A stretch of DNA of 64,000 nucleotides from CAYQQQ01 sp964420125 (GCA_964420125.1 CAYQQQ010000018.1:22113-86112), one strand, 5' to 3'. Numbered from the stretch's first letter, positions 33,563 through 42,674 are shown. A program made the numbers and translations. The notes: generated by a model not told the origin, from the sequence alone.

Positions 33563-35377
33563 GTGAGGACAGAGACCAAGGCCGACATCGATGCCATCGT
33601 CGAAGGGACGACCGTCGCCACCCGGTTCCTCCAGACCGTGGATGCGCACGGATCCCGCACGGCGCTGCGATGGATGGACGCGGCGGAGGTCTGGCAGTCG
33701 ATGACCTTCGACGAGCTCGCGCGCAACGTGGCTCGGGCCGCGGCGGGCCTGGCATCGCTGGGCGTGGGTGCCGGCGACCGGGTGGTGCTGATGATGCGCA
33801 ACATCCCCGAGTTCCACTGGCTGGACCTCGCCGCGTTGAGCCTGCGGGCGACGCCGGTGTCGATCTACAACAGCTCCTCGGCGGACCAGGTGGCCTACCT
33901 CGCCGGCCACTGCGACGCCAAGGTCGCCGTGGTGGAGGACGAGGGATTCCTGGCCCGCTTCACCGAGGTGCGGGAGCAGTTGCCCACCCTCGCCGACATC
34001 GTCGTGCTGAGGGCGCCGGACGCGCTGCCCGAGGGAGTGCGGACACGTGAGGTGCTCGAGGCCGCCGATCCGATCGATCTGGGCGACGCGGCCGCGGCCA
34101 CTCGGCCGGAGGACCTCGCCACCGTCATCTACACCTCGGGCACGACCGGGAACCCCAAGGGGGTGATGCTGTCCAACTACAACATCACCTGGACCATGGA
34201 GTCGCTGGTGAGGTCCTTCGAGTGGAGCCGTGACGAGATGGCCGGCAAGAAGGCGGTGTCGTACCTGCCGATGGCCCACATCGCCGAGCGGATGGTGTCG
34301 CACTACAGCCTCGTCATGAACGCCATCGAGGTCTCGACGTGCCCCGAGACCAGTCAGCTCACCGCCTACCTCGGTGCGGTTCGCCCCAACATCGTCTTCG
34401 GTGTGCCACGCGTGTGGGAGAAGCTGCACGCCGGCGTCACCGCGGCGCTCGGCGCGGATCCCGAGAAGGCCCAGAAGTTCGCCGAAGCGCTCGAGGCCGC
34501 CGAACCCATCCACGAGAAGATGACCTGGGGGACCGCCACCGACGAGGAGATCGCCACCTACCAGTTCCTGGACGACGTGGCCTTCTCGACGGTGCGCCAG
34601 CTGGTCGGCTTCGACGAGTGCGAGATGGCCGTCACCGGTGCCGCCCCGATCCCCCCGTCGCTCATCCGATGGTTCCGAACGGTGGGCATCCCTCTCGCCG
34701 AGGTCTACGGGATGAGCGAGAACACGGGACCGATGAGCTTCGACCGCACCAAGGTGAAGGCCGGTTGGGCCGGCCGGGCGATGCCGGGTTCGGAGCTGCG
34801 CATCTTCCCCGACGGCGAGGTGTGCTGCCGGGGCGGCCACGTCTTCCAGGGCTACCTGAACGACCCGGAGAAGACCGCCGAGACGCTCGACGAGGACGGT
34901 TGGCTCCACTCCGGCGACATCGGCGAGCTCGATGACGACGGCTACCTGCGGATCATCGACCGCAAGAAGGAGCTCATCATCACCGCCGGGGGGAAGAACA
35001 TCTCCCCGGCGAACCTGGAGGCCGCGCTGAAGACGGTCCCCCTCATCGGCCAGGCCGCAGCGATCGGCGACAACCGGCCGTTCGTGGCGGCGCTGATCGT
35101 GCTGGACCCGGAGGTCGCACCCGTGTGGGCTGCGCAGCACGGCATCGAGTTCACCACCCTCGAGGACTTCGCCCGGGACCCGGCCGTGGTGAAGGCGGTC
35201 GACGAGGGGGTGGCCGAGGCCATGGCGCCGTTCAACAACGCCGAGCGGGTGAAGAAGGTCCAGATCCTCACCGAGGAGTGGCTCCCCGACTCCGACCTGC
35301 TCACCCCCACCTCGAAGCTGAAGCGACGGGGCATCCTGGCGCGCTACGCCAAGGAGATCGAGGACCTCTACGCCTGA
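33563..35377 (+). CDS. Long-chain fatty-acid-CoA ligase (FadD type)
   Basis: 604 aa. ANL superfamily adenylate-forming enzyme: P-loop YTSGTTGNPKG, A5-like YGMSENTGP, hinge region GDIGELDDDGYLRIIDRKK and catalytic Lys region in TPTSKLKRR. Activates fatty acids to acyl-CoA thioesters via acyl-AMP, cytoplasmic or membrane-associated. GTG at 33563 preceded by GAGGGG at good spacing. Divergent from a thiolase gene, both on one side of a TetR-like operator: a small fatty-acid activation/degradation unit. Confidence 0.92.
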   Translation: MRTETKADIDAIVEGTTVATRFLQTVDAHGSRTALRWMDAAEVWQSMTFDELARNVARAAAGLASLGVGAGDRVVLMMRNIPEFHWLDLAALSLRATPVSIYNSSSADQVAYLAGHCDAKVAVVEDEGFLARFTEVREQLPTLADIVVLRAPDALPEGVRTREVLEAADPIDLGDAAAATRPEDLATVIYTSGTTGNPKGVMLSNYNITWTMESLVRSFEWSRDEMAGKKAVSYLPMAHIAERMVSHYSLVMNAIEVSTCPETSQLTAYLGAVRPNIVFGVPRVWEKLHAGVTAALGADPEKAQKFAEALEAAEPIHEKMTWGTATDEEIATYQFLDDVAFSTVRQLVGFDECEMAVTGAAPIPPSLIRWFRTVGIPLAEVYGMSENTGPMSFDRTKVKAGWAGRAMPGSELRIFPDGEVCCRGGHVFQGYLNDPEKTAETLDEDGWLHSGDIGELDDDGYLRIIDRKKELIITAGGKNISPANLEAALKTVPLIGQAAAIGDNRPFVAALIVLDPEVAPVWAAQHGIEFTTLEDFARDPAVVKAVDEGVAEAMAPFNNAERVKKVQILTEEWLPDSDLLTPTSKLKRRGILARYAKEIEDLYA

Positions 35378-35435
35378 CCCGCGCCGGTGGTGCAGATCGC
35401 TTCCTGAGCTGCGGGTCCCTCGGCCGCAGGGGCCG

Positions 35436-36593
35436 TCACTCGAGACCCGCCCAGAACTCGGGCGGGATGCCCACGCCGAGCCCCTCCCAGAACTCGGGGT
35501 CGGCGGGGATCCCGATGGCTCCCAGGAACTCCTTGATCCCCTCGGGGTCCATCCGGAGCATGGCGGCCACGAAGATGCCGGCCAACGCCAACATCCGATC
35601 CTGAGAGGTGCCGTACCGGTTGGGATCGAGCTCCTCGGCGAGTCCGGGGATCAGGAACACCGCGGACGCGAGGATGCTGCCGAACACGTTGGGGTCCTCG
35701 GTGGCACGCCGCACCGCCGACGCGATCCGGGGGTCGTCGAGCAGGGCGAACGACGCCGCGATCGCCTTGATCGCCTCCGGGCCGAGCACGGTCACGATCC
35801 GGTTGATCTCCAGCACGGCCTGGGGGGTGAGGTGGTCGGCGATGTAGACCACGCCACCCAGCACCTGCTGGGTCTCCGGGGGGAGCTGGTCGAAGCGGTC
35901 GAGGGGGATCGGGGAGTCGCGGCCCATCATCGATCCCAGCACCACCGCCACGATGGCCAGCATCGAGTGGTCCTCGGAGTACTGGCCGAGTCCGTTGGGA
36001 TCGGCGACCGACAGCAGCTTGCCCAGCGGTGCGGTCACGTCGGTGCCGACGACCGTGGACGCGGCGAGGATGGAGGCGAGGGCGAACACGTCGGCGGTGA
36101 GCATCGTGTCGTCGTTGTCGCCGTCGAGGAAGCCGGCGGTGAGCCCCAGCAGCGTGAAGACCGTGTCGTTGTCGGCTCCGAATCCGCCCTGGCCGTCGGC
36201 ACCCCGCGTGGCCACCAGCGCGTCGCCCAGGGCTGCCACGGTGGAGGGGGTGACCCCGAGGTCGCTCAACTCCTCGACGCTCACCCCGGTGATCTCGGCG
36301 ATCTCCTGTGGGGTGAGGCTGCCGAGTCGGCTGGCCAGCGTGGGGTCCTCGGCGATCGCCTCCAGCAGCTTCTCCACCACGTCCGCCCGCGTCGCCGGCC
36401 GGCGCGAGTTGGGTCCGGACCGGCCCAGCAGCCCGTTCTCGTCGAGCGTCGTGCTGGTGGCCAGCTGGGCGCCGTACTCGCCGCTGCGAGCCGAGATCTC
36501 CCCGGTGTCCACCGGCTTGGAGCAGGCACCGGCCAGGAGCGCGAGCGCCAGGACGCACCCGATCAGGCTCACTGCTGCTCGCCGCTGTCGCAC
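35436..36593 (-). CDS. Secreted lipoprotein with helical low-complexity body, function unknown
   Basis: About 385 aa. Signal peptide with lipobox LLAGAC (Cys about residue 24). The mature part is alpha-helical and rich in Ala/Leu/Asp/Gly with phrases such as DVVEKLLEAIAEDP, ITGVSVEELSDLG and LGPEAIKAIAASF that suggest helix repeats. No family recognised. The start at GTG 36593 is chosen for the signal peptide; a GGAGGG lies close (4-5 nt) upstream. A longer frame to 36743 would put 50 basic residues before the signal. Convergent with the acyl-CoA ligase. Confidence 0.75.
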   Translation of the reverse strand: MRQRRAAVSLIGCVLALALLAGACSKPVDTGEISARSGEYGAQLATSTTLDENGLLGRSGPNSRRPATRADVVEKLLEAIAEDPTLASRLGSLTPQEIAEITGVSVEELSDLGVTPSTVAALGDALVATRGADGQGGFGADNDTVFTLLGLTAGFLDGDNDDTMLTADVFALASILAASTVVGTDVTAPLGKLLSVADPNGLGQYSEDHSMLAIVAVVLGSMMGRDSPIPLDRFDQLPPETQQVLGGVVYIADHLTPQAVLEINRIVTVLGPEAIKAIAASFALLDDPRIASAVRRATEDPNVFGSILASAVFLIPGLAEELDPNRYGTSQDRMLALAGIFVAAMLRMDPEGIKEFLGAIGIPADPEFWEGLGVGIPPEFWAGLE

Positions 36594-36720
36594 GTTCCCT
36601 CCGGTGCCGGTCCGCCGGCTGCGTCGGCGGACCCGAGACCACGATACGGAGCGTCGGAGGGTGGGGCAAGGCGTCGCCCTGGGCCGATCTGCCCGCTCCT
36701 CGGGGGCGAGAGCGCAAGCC

Positions 36721-37227
36721 TCAGGGGCCGCTCGGGCTGTCACGTTGGGGATCGCGCACCACGAACCGGGGGTCGATCTCCCCAGGGGCGAGCGGACGCA
36801 TCAGCAGGTCGATGGCGGTCCACAGCGTGCGCGACGGCGGGAAGAAGAGCATCGGCCCGGCCACGGCAAGGGCGACCTCGGTCCACAGCAGCCACGCTCC
36901 GGGGGGCTCCGGGAAGCTCAGCAGGCTCGCGGCCAGGAGCACGACGAACATCAGGGCGAACACGACGGTGGTGTTCGTGCCCAGCGAGCCGATCCAGTGG
37001 CCGTGGACGCGCTCGAACCTCAGCGTGCAGGTCGGGCACCGCTCGGTCATCCACCACCAGCGTCGGAACACGTGGCCGCCACCACAGGCAGGACACCGCA
37101 CGACGGCCCCGCGCAGCAGCAGCCGCGACGGCCGCACACCCAGTTGGCGCGCCGAGGGGATCGCCCGGCGGGGACGCCATCGCGGGGTCCCCGGCTGGCC
37201 GGGGCGTGGTGGCGGCGGGTTCGACAC
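36721..37227 (-). CDS. DUF983-family membrane protein
   Basis: 168 aa. After a Pro/Arg-rich N-terminus, the zinc-ribbon-like CPACGGGHVFRRWWWMTERCPTC motif and two membrane helices (about 85-103 and 110-127) mark DUF983, a small family of unknown function found next to respiratory and envelope genes. Ends in a hydrophilic tail. GTG start at 37227; no clear ribosome-binding site. Downstream gene end is 30 bp away on the same strand. Confidence 0.82.
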   Translation of the reverse strand: MSNPPPPRPGQPGTPRWRPRRAIPSARQLGVRPSRLLLRGAVVRCPACGGGHVFRRWWWMTERCPTCTLRFERVHGHWIGSLGTNTTVVFALMFVVLLAASLLSFPEPPGAWLLWTEVALAVAGPMLFFPPSRTLWTAIDLLMRPLAPGEIDPRFVVRDPQRDSPSGP

Positions 37228-37257
37228 CGGTTCACCTTCTCAGATCGTTCGGGGGGA

Positions 37258-37794
37258 TCACAGTCGCTGCTCCGGCGGGTCGGTGGCCCGGCCCCCCGGA
37301 TCCGACACGTCGTCGCCCTCCGGTCCCATCAGCTGGTCGATGGTGACGAGGTCTCGTTCGCGGGCCTGCGCCGTCAGCGAGGCGGGGAACTGCTGGGGCC
37401 CGACGCCGAGGATGACCCTCCGAGTGCCGTCGGCCAGCTCGGCCTCGAACGTCCGCCAGATGCCGCGACGCACCCTCACGGCGACCATCTCGCGTCGACC
37501 GACGCGGTGCACGCTCCGCCATGCCACCTGGTCCTCCACGGTGCCGTCCCCGTGCAGCACCACCCGGCATCCCCGGGCAGCACCGAAGCCGGCCGCGGCC
37601 ACGGCACCTGAGGCAAGGACGGTGGCCCAGGCGCCCGCGCCGACCTGGCGGTCGCCCCAGGCCATCCACGAGCAGCTCGCCACGCACACGGCGAGGGCGA
37701 TCGCCCCCACGAGGGTGAACGGTGCGGACACCGGTGTTCCGCCTCGCAGCACCGCCCGTGTCGGCGAGGTCGGGCGGGTGGTCGCCTCCGACAT
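37258..37794 (-). CDS. Membrane protein with PH-like C-terminal domain
   Basis: 178 aa. Two close hydrophobic helices (about 24-45 and 53-70) followed by a soluble part with VVLHGDGTVEDQVAWRSV ... VRRGIWRTFEAELADGTRRVILG, a beta-rich pattern as in bacterial PH-domain (DUF304-like) membrane proteins. Function unknown. ATG 37794 is supported by TACCCT on the minus strand 6 nt upstream (37801-37806), a leaderless arrangement. 30 bp before the DUF983 gene on the same strand, so possibly one operon. Confidence 0.72.
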   Translation of the reverse strand: MSEATTRPTSPTRAVLRGGTPVSAPFTLVGAIALAVCVASCSWMAWGDRQVGAGAWATVLASGAVAAAGFGAARGCRVVLHGDGTVEDQVAWRSVHRVGRREMVAVRVRRGIWRTFEAELADGTRRVILGVGPQQFPASLTAQARERDLVTIDQLMGPEGDDVSDPGGRATDPPEQRL

Positions 37795-37800
37795 GGGTGG

Positions 37801-37806
37801 AGGGTA
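37801..37806 (-). promoter_or_regulatory. -10 box of the PH-like gene
   Basis: TACCCT (minus strand) followed by 6 nt and the ATG at 37794. Confidence 0.4.
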
Positions 37807-37901
37807 TCGCCGGGGGTGGGTCCGAGACCCCTTCGGGTGCTGTTGCCGTGGTGCTCGGGCCTCTTCGCCGTCGGTGTCGCCGGGCGCCGGCCACTGCGTC
37901 C

Positions 37902-37907
37902 TAGCGT
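37902..37907 (+). promoter_or_regulatory. -10 box of an OmpR-type two-component operon
   Basis: TAGCGT followed by exactly 7 nt and the GTG at 37915. Confidence 0.5.
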
Positions 37908-37914
37908 GGGTCGG

Positions 37915-38628
37915 GTGGACGAGACCTCTGGCGTCGTGCTCGTGGTCGACGACGACCGTGCGATCCGCGAGTCGTTGGAGCGGCTGCTGTCGATGCAGGG
38001 TCATCGAGTGGTCACCGCCACCAACGGTGCGAAGGCCTTGGAGGCTCACCGCCACGACCCCGCCGACCTCCTCGTGCTCGACCTCATGATGCCGGGTGTG
38101 GACGGCCTCACGACCTGCCGCGTGCTGCGCGCCGAGGGGGATCGGGTCCCCATCCTGATGCTCACCGCGCGCACCGAGACCAGCGACCGCGTGGCCGGGC
38201 TCGACGCCGGCGCCGACGACTACCTTCCCAAGCCGTTCGATCCCGAGGAGCTCCTGGCCCGCGTGCGGGCGCTGCTTCGGCGGGCTGCACCGACCGCCGG
38301 CGGCGCCGCGGGTGCCGGCGATCACCCTGTGGTGCAGGTGGGCGACCTGCGCGTCGATCCCTCTGCTCGTCGTGCCTGGCGGGGTGCTGGCGAGCTGCAG
38401 CTCTCCAAGACCGAGTTCGATCTCCTGGAGCTCCTGGCGCGCAACGCGGGCATCGTGTTGGAGCGCTCCACGATCTACGACCAGATCTGGGGGTACGACT
38501 TCGGACCCGAGTCCAAGAACCTGGCCGTCTACGTGGGCTACCTGCGACGGAAGGTCGACGACGGCCACGACGCCAAGCTGATCCACACGGTTCGCGGGGT
38601 GGGCTACACGCTGCGGGACGACCGGTGA
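37915..38628 (+). CDS. OmpR/MprA-family response regulator
   Basis: 237 aa. Receiver with Asp12-Asp13, phospho-acceptor Asp56 (VLDLMMPG), Thr (MLTAR) and Lys (YLPKPF), then a winged-helix DNA-binding domain (ELQLSKTEFDLLELLARN, YVGYLRRKVDD, LIHTVRGVGYTL). Start GTG 37915 is chosen from the -10 box 7 nt upstream. Its partner kinase starts 42 bp downstream. Direct TTACC repeats at 40057-40072 upstream of the next gene are a plausible target. Confidence 0.93.
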   Translation: MDETSGVVLVVDDDRAIRESLERLLSMQGHRVVTATNGAKALEAHRHDPADLLVLDLMMPGVDGLTTCRVLRAEGDRVPILMLTARTETSDRVAGLDAGADDYLPKPFDPEELLARVRALLRRAAPTAGGAAGAGDHPVVQVGDLRVDPSARRAWRGAGELQLSKTEFDLLELLARNAGIVLERSTIYDQIWGYDFGPESKNLAVYVGYLRRKVDDGHDAKLIHTVRGVGYTLRDDR

Positions 38629-38670
38629 GCGCCGGGCGCCGGCAGCGACCCCGGTGAGCGTGGTGGTCCG

Positions 38671-39996
38671 GTGAGCCTTCGCACGAAGCTGGTGCTGGCG
38701 CTGCTCGGCTGCACCGCGTTGGCGTCGATCACCGTGGGGACCCTGAGCTACGGAGCGACCGCGCTGCGCATGAGAGAGGAGATCGACAACTCCTTGGAGC
38801 AGGCCACCCAGGAGCTCTTCGCCGCGCGTCGAGCCCAGAGCACGCCGAGGGTGCTGCTGGAGCAGGCGGAACGGGGAGCGGGAGAGGTCGACCTGCAGCT
38901 GATCGACGCGCAGGGTCGGGCGTTGAGCGGGGTGGGAGGGGTGTTGCTGCCCATCACCGAGGCCGACCGGGAGGTGGCCGCATCCGAGGTCCGGGGCGAG
39001 CAGCTCCTCCGCACCGTGGACTTCGACGGCGTCCCCACCCGGATGCTCACCACCGCAGCGGGTTCGGGGAACGGGGCCGTCCAGGCCGCTCGGAGCCTGG
39101 AGGAGTCCCGTCGAGTGCTCGCCGCCCTGCGCACCCGCATCCTGTTGGTGGCCCTCGCGGTGGCAGCAGCTGCCGGCGTGGCCGGCTGGCTGATCGCCCG
39201 GCAGGTGACCGCTCGGCTGACGCGCGTCACCGGCGCAGCGGAGCAGGTGGCCACCGGTGACCTGGCGGTGGTGGTCCCGGTGGAGGGCGCCGACGAGGCG
39301 GCCCGCCTCGGCTCGGCCTTCAACGAGATGGTCGGGGCGCTCGCCCGGTCCCGGGAGGACCAGCAACGGCTGGTGCAGGACGCGGGCCACGAGTTGCGCA
39401 CCCCGATGACGAGCCTGCGCACCAACCTGTTCCTGCTGCGCAGCTACGACTCGCTGGGTCCGGGAGAGCGGGCCAAGGTCCTCGCGGACCTCGAGAGCGA
39501 GACCGAGGAGCTCTCCCGACTCATCGACGAGGTGGTGGAGGTGGCCACGGATCGCCGCGGCGACGAACCGGTCACCTCGGTCGAGCTCGGCGCCCTGGTG
39601 CAGCGAGTCGCCCAGCGCACGTCGTCGCGCACCGGTCGGGCGGTGGAGGTGAGCGCCTCCCCGGTCGCGGTGCCGGCTCGGCCCGCTGCGCTCCGACGGG
39701 CGGTGGGGAACCTCCTGGAGAACGCCGCCAAGTTCGACACCTCCGGCGCTCCGATCGAGGTGCGGGCGGGCGGCGGCACCGTCGAGGTGCTCGATCGGGG
39801 CCCGGGCTTCGCCGAGGCGGACCTGCCGTTGGTCTTCCAGCGCTTCTACCGCTCCGACGCGGCGCGCTCGGCCCCGGGAAGCGGGCTGGGGCTCTCCATC
39901 GTGGCCGAGATCGTGGCCGCCCACGGAGGCACGGTGTGGGCGGCCAACCGACCGGGGGGCGGCGCGGTGGTCGGCTTCTCGATCCCGACGGGATGA
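38671..39996 (+). CDS. HAMP-containing sensor histidine kinase (MprB type)
   Basis: 441 aa. Membrane helices near 9-26 and about 154-174 enclose an extracytoplasmic sensor of about 125 residues; HAMP domain follows (RQVTARLTRVTGAAEQVATGD). HisKA motif DAGHELRTPMTS with His240, then NLLENAAKF (N box), DRGPGF (G1) and SAPGSGLGLSIV (G2) form an intact kinase. Signal unknown. Pairs with the regulator upstream. GTG at 38671; a weak GGTGG region precedes it. The small secreted protein gene after it may be its target. Confidence 0.92.
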   Translation: MSLRTKLVLALLGCTALASITVGTLSYGATALRMREEIDNSLEQATQELFAARRAQSTPRVLLEQAERGAGEVDLQLIDAQGRALSGVGGVLLPITEADREVAASEVRGEQLLRTVDFDGVPTRMLTTAAGSGNGAVQAARSLEESRRVLAALRTRILLVALAVAAAAGVAGWLIARQVTARLTRVTGAAEQVATGDLAVVVPVEGADEAARLGSAFNEMVGALARSREDQQRLVQDAGHELRTPMTSLRTNLFLLRSYDSLGPGERAKVLADLESETEELSRLIDEVVEVATDRRGDEPVTSVELGALVQRVAQRTSSRTGRAVEVSASPVAVPARPAALRRAVGNLLENAAKFDTSGAPIEVRAGGGTVEVLDRGPGFAEADLPLVFQRFYRSDAARSAPGSGLGLSIVAEIVAAHGGTVWAANRPGGGAVVGFSIPTG

Positions 39997-40056
39997 GCTC
40001 GCCTCCGGACGGTGCGGTCCGATCGAGCTGAGCGATCCCTCCGCGAACGGCAGCTC

Positions 40057-40084
40057 TTACCGCGCGCTTACCTCCGTCCGGTAA
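40057..40084 (+). promoter_or_regulatory. Direct TTACC repeats plus inverted GGTAA (OmpR-type site)
   Basis: TTACC at 40057-40061 and 40068-40072 (11-bp spacing, typical of OmpR-family dimers), then GGTAA at 40080-40084 on the same strand, i.e. an inverted third copy. Lies upstream of the secreted protein gene at 40148 and directly after a two-component operon. Confidence 0.5.
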
Positions 40085-40147
40085 CGATCTCACCCAGGGC
40101 CGCCACCCTCGTGACGTGCGACGCCAGACCCATGAGGAGCACACCAG

Positions 40148-40762
40148 ATGAGATCGAACACCCTGAACAGGAAGCTCGCCGCTGTCGGACTCTCCGCGGG
40201 GCTGTTGGCCGGCGGCGCCGCCGGCGCCATCCTCACCTCGGGTGGGGTCTCCGGCGCAGCCGTGGCCCAGGACAGCACCACGACCGTGCCGGAGCAGTCG
40301 GAGCAGCCGAGCCGACAGGGTCGGATGGACCAGTTCCTCACCGAGGCCCTGACCCCGTTGGTGGAGGACGGCTCGATCACCCAGGACCAGATGCTCGAGG
40401 TGATCGCGGCCATCGAGGCGGCCCGCCCGCAGAAGGGTGCGGGAGGAGGCGGCGGCCACGGACACCGCGGCCAGGGCCTCGAGGCGGCGGCCGAGGCGCT
40501 GGGGATGGAGTCGGCCGACCTACGCGAGCAGCTCCGTGGCGGGGCGACGATGGCGGAGATCGCCCAGGAGAAGGGCGTCGACGTCCAGGTGGTCATCGAC
40601 GCCCTCGTGGCCGAGGCCACGGCACACCTCGACGAGAAGGTCGCCGCGGGCGATCTCACGCAGGAAGAGGCCGACGAACGGCTCGGTGAGCTCACCCAGC
40701 GGATCACCGACCGGGTCAACGGCACGAGCCGCCCCGACGACGGCGACCAGCAGGAGGATTGA
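40148..40762 (+). CDS. Secreted Gln/Glu-rich helical protein, function unknown
   Basis: 204 aa. Signal peptide (about 1-40, AVGLSAGLLAGGAAGAIL, cleavage around GAAVAQ) followed by a helical body with PLVEDGSITQDQM, GGGGGHGHRGQG (a His/Gly cluster that could bind metal) and LTQEEADERLGELTQR. The pattern loosely recalls envelope-stress periplasmic proteins with repeated helices, but no family is recognised. ATG is preceded by AGGAG at good spacing. Likely under control of the upstream two-component system through the TTACC repeats (inference). A terminator hairpin follows. Confidence 0.75.
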   Translation: MRSNTLNRKLAAVGLSAGLLAGGAAGAILTSGGVSGAAVAQDSTTTVPEQSEQPSRQGRMDQFLTEALTPLVEDGSITQDQMLEVIAAIEAARPQKGAGGGGGHGHRGQGLEAAAEALGMESADLREQLRGGATMAEIAQEKGVDVQVVIDALVAEATAHLDEKVAAGDLTQEEADERLGELTQRITDRVNGTSRPDDGDQQED

Positions 40763-40809
40763 CGCTCGCCTCCCGGCGATGGGGCGGCTGACGAGCCCCT
40801 CGCCTTGCG

Positions 40810-40842
40810 ACCGACCCGGGGCCCCGCCAACCCCGGGTCGGT
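40810..40842 (+). terminator. 12-bp-stem hairpin downstream of the secreted protein gene
   Basis: ACCGACCCGGGG, a 9-nt loop, and its exact reverse complement; no T-tail. Confidence 0.72.
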
Positions 40843-40885
40843 CCGCGTCCGCTGACCCGAAGCTCCGCGGGGACCGCCCCGCTAT

Positions 40886-40913
40886 TTAGCTGAGCTAATT
40901 AGTCTGGTAGACT
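40886..40913 (+). promoter_or_regulatory. MarR operator palindromes over the marR-MFS promoter
   Basis: Two palindromes: TTAGC-TGA-GCTAA (40886-40898) and AGTCT-GGT-AGACT (40901-40913). The second overlaps the TAGACT -10 box (40908-40913), which is followed by 6 nt and the ATG of marR. This local AT-rich patch stands out against the flanks. Confidence 0.65.
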
Positions 40914-40919
40914 ATTCGC

Positions 40920-41414
40920 ATGTCGAAGGAGTTGACCCGCCCGGATCGCCGATCCCCCGATGGGGATCGCTCGTCGGACGGGGGTGTCCGCACCGCTGCG
41001 GATGCCGACACCGCATACCGCCTGCAGTTCGCCATCAGCCTCCTGGCGCGCCGACTCCGCCGTGAGATCGGCACCGGGTTGACCCCGAGCCAGCTCTCGG
41101 TGCTCTCGACGGTGCACCGCAGCGGGTCCCTCACCCTGGGCGAGCTCGCCGACTGCGAGCAGGTCGCGCCACCCACCATCACCAGAGTGGTGGCCAAGCT
41201 CGAAGGGGCGGGCTACCTGGAACGTCTCCCCGATCCCGACGATCGGCGCGTGGCGCGCGTGCAGCTGACCGAGGACGCACGCCAGCTGGTCGCCGCCGCC
41301 CGACAGGCCAAGGCGGACTGGGTGCTGGCGCGGCTGGGGCAGCTCACCCCTGCCCACCAGCGCCGGCTGCTCGCCGCCGTCGATGCCATCGAAGCGCTGG
41401 CGGAGCTGGGATGA
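40920..41414 (+). CDS. MarR-family transcriptional regulator
   Basis: 164 aa. Winged-helix MarR fold: LSVLSTVHRSGSLTLGELADCE, recognition segment PPTITRVVAKLEGAG, wing YLERLPDPDDRRVARVQLT with the conserved DxR. Probably represses itself and the MFS exporter gene that overlaps its stop by 4 bp (ATGA), releasing DNA on binding a phenolic or drug-like ligand. A TAGACT box 6 nt upstream suggests leaderless translation; the operator palindromes overlap this. Confidence 0.93.
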   Translation: MSKELTRPDRRSPDGDRSSDGGVRTAADADTAYRLQFAISLLARRLRREIGTGLTPSQLSVLSTVHRSGSLTLGELADCEQVAPPTITRVVAKLEGAGYLERLPDPDDRRVARVQLTEDARQLVAAARQAKADWVLARLGQLTPAHQRRLLAAVDAIEALAELG

Positions 41415-42673
41415 GGAGCCGACTCCGCGTGGTGGGAGCCGAGACCTTCGCCTCCTTCCGCGTCCGCAACTTCCGGCTGTACTTCACCGGCCAGGGCCTT
41501 TCCCAGGTCGGAAACTGGATGACGCTCGTCACCCAGACGCTCCTCGTCTATCGCCTCACGGGATCGGGGGTCGCGCTCGGCGTTCTGGCGGCCGCCCAGT
41601 TCGGCCCCGTCCTGCTGCTGGGTCCCTGGGCCGGGCTCGTCGCCGACCGGTCCGACAAGCGCCGCCTGCTGCTCGTGGTCCAGTCGGTCGCCATGCTCCA
41701 GTCCTTCGCCCTGGCCGCGCTCGCCTTCTCCGGGTCACCTCCGGTCGGTGCGATCTACGCCCTGGCGGCGATCGGCGGCATCACCGTCGCCTTCGACAAC
41801 CCGGCCCGCCGCTCGTTCGTGGTGGAGATGGTGCCGGCATCTGACGTCCCCAACGCGGTCGGGTTGAACACGGCGATGATGACCGCGTCGCGGGTCGTCG
41901 GCCCCGCGGTGGCCGGCCTCGTCGTGGTCACCGCCGGCTTCGGTTGGGCCTTCCTGCTCGACGGCCTCTCGTATGCTGCGGTCCTGCTGTCGCTGTGGTC
42001 CATCCGAACCGACCAGCTGCACCGGGCCCGACCGGAACCCCGGGGGAGGGGGCAGGTCCGAGAAGGGATCCGCTACGTCCGAAGCGTCGACGCCCTCTGG
42101 ATCCCGCTGTGCATGATGGCGGTGGTGGGCATGCTGGCGTTCAACTTCTCCACGGTGCTGCCGCTGTTCTCCAACCGCGATCTCGGGGGGAGCGACTCCA
42201 CCTTCACGGTGCTCTTCGCGGTGCTCAGCGTTGGGGCGCTGCTCGGGGCGCTGTGGGCGGCGCGGCGGAAGACCTCGTCGGTGCGCTCGGTCGGGCGCTC
42301 CGCGGTCGCCTTCGGTGCGGCCTTGCTGGTCTTCGCCGCGGCTCCGGTGCTGGCGGTGGCCCTGCCGCTCTCGCTGGTGGTCGGCTTCACCAGCGTGGCC
42401 TTCCTGACCTCCTCCACGGCCATCGTGCAGCTCGAGTCGGAACCGTCGATGCGGGGCCGGGTGCTGGCCCTCCAGGCGGTCCTCTTCCTCGGCAGCACCC
42501 CGATCGGTGGCCCCATCGTCGGCTGGGTCAGCGAGCAGTGGGGTGCCCGAGTGGGGATCCTGCTGGGCGCGGTGGCCACGCTGCTCGCGGGTGCCTGGGG
42601 GCTGGCCGCCGCGTCGCGATCGGAAGGCGCCGGATCGGTCCCCCGTTGGAGGAGCGTGGGCGTCGGCCCGTGA
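41411..42673 (+). CDS. MFS transporter (EntS/DHA3-like exporter)
   Basis: 420 aa, about 12 membrane helices. N-terminal VRNFRLYFTGQGLSQVGNWM and the loop-2 motif GLVADRSDKRRLLL, with FDNPARRSFVVEMV, mark the EntS/DHA3 subfamily, usually exporters of siderophores, drugs or related small molecules. Overlaps the marR gene; likely the main regulated target. Its stop is 1 bp from the convergent flavodoxin stop. Substrate unknown. Confidence 0.88.
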   Translation: MRSRLRVVGAETFASFRVRNFRLYFTGQGLSQVGNWMTLVTQTLLVYRLTGSGVALGVLAAAQFGPVLLLGPWAGLVADRSDKRRLLLVVQSVAMLQSFALAALAFSGSPPVGAIYALAAIGGITVAFDNPARRSFVVEMVPASDVPNAVGLNTAMMTASRVVGPAVAGLVVVTAGFGWAFLLDGLSYAAVLLSLWSIRTDQLHRARPEPRGRGQVREGIRYVRSVDALWIPLCMMAVVGMLAFNFSTVLPLFSNRDLGGSDSTFTVLFAVLSVGALLGALWAARRKTSSVRSVGRSAVAFGAALLVFAAAPVLAVALPLSLVVGFTSVAFLTSSTAIVQLESEPSMRGRVLALQAVLFLGSTPIGGPIVGWVSEQWGARVGILLGAVATLLAGAWGLAAASRSEGAGSVPRWRSVGVGP

Positions 42674-42674
42674 G

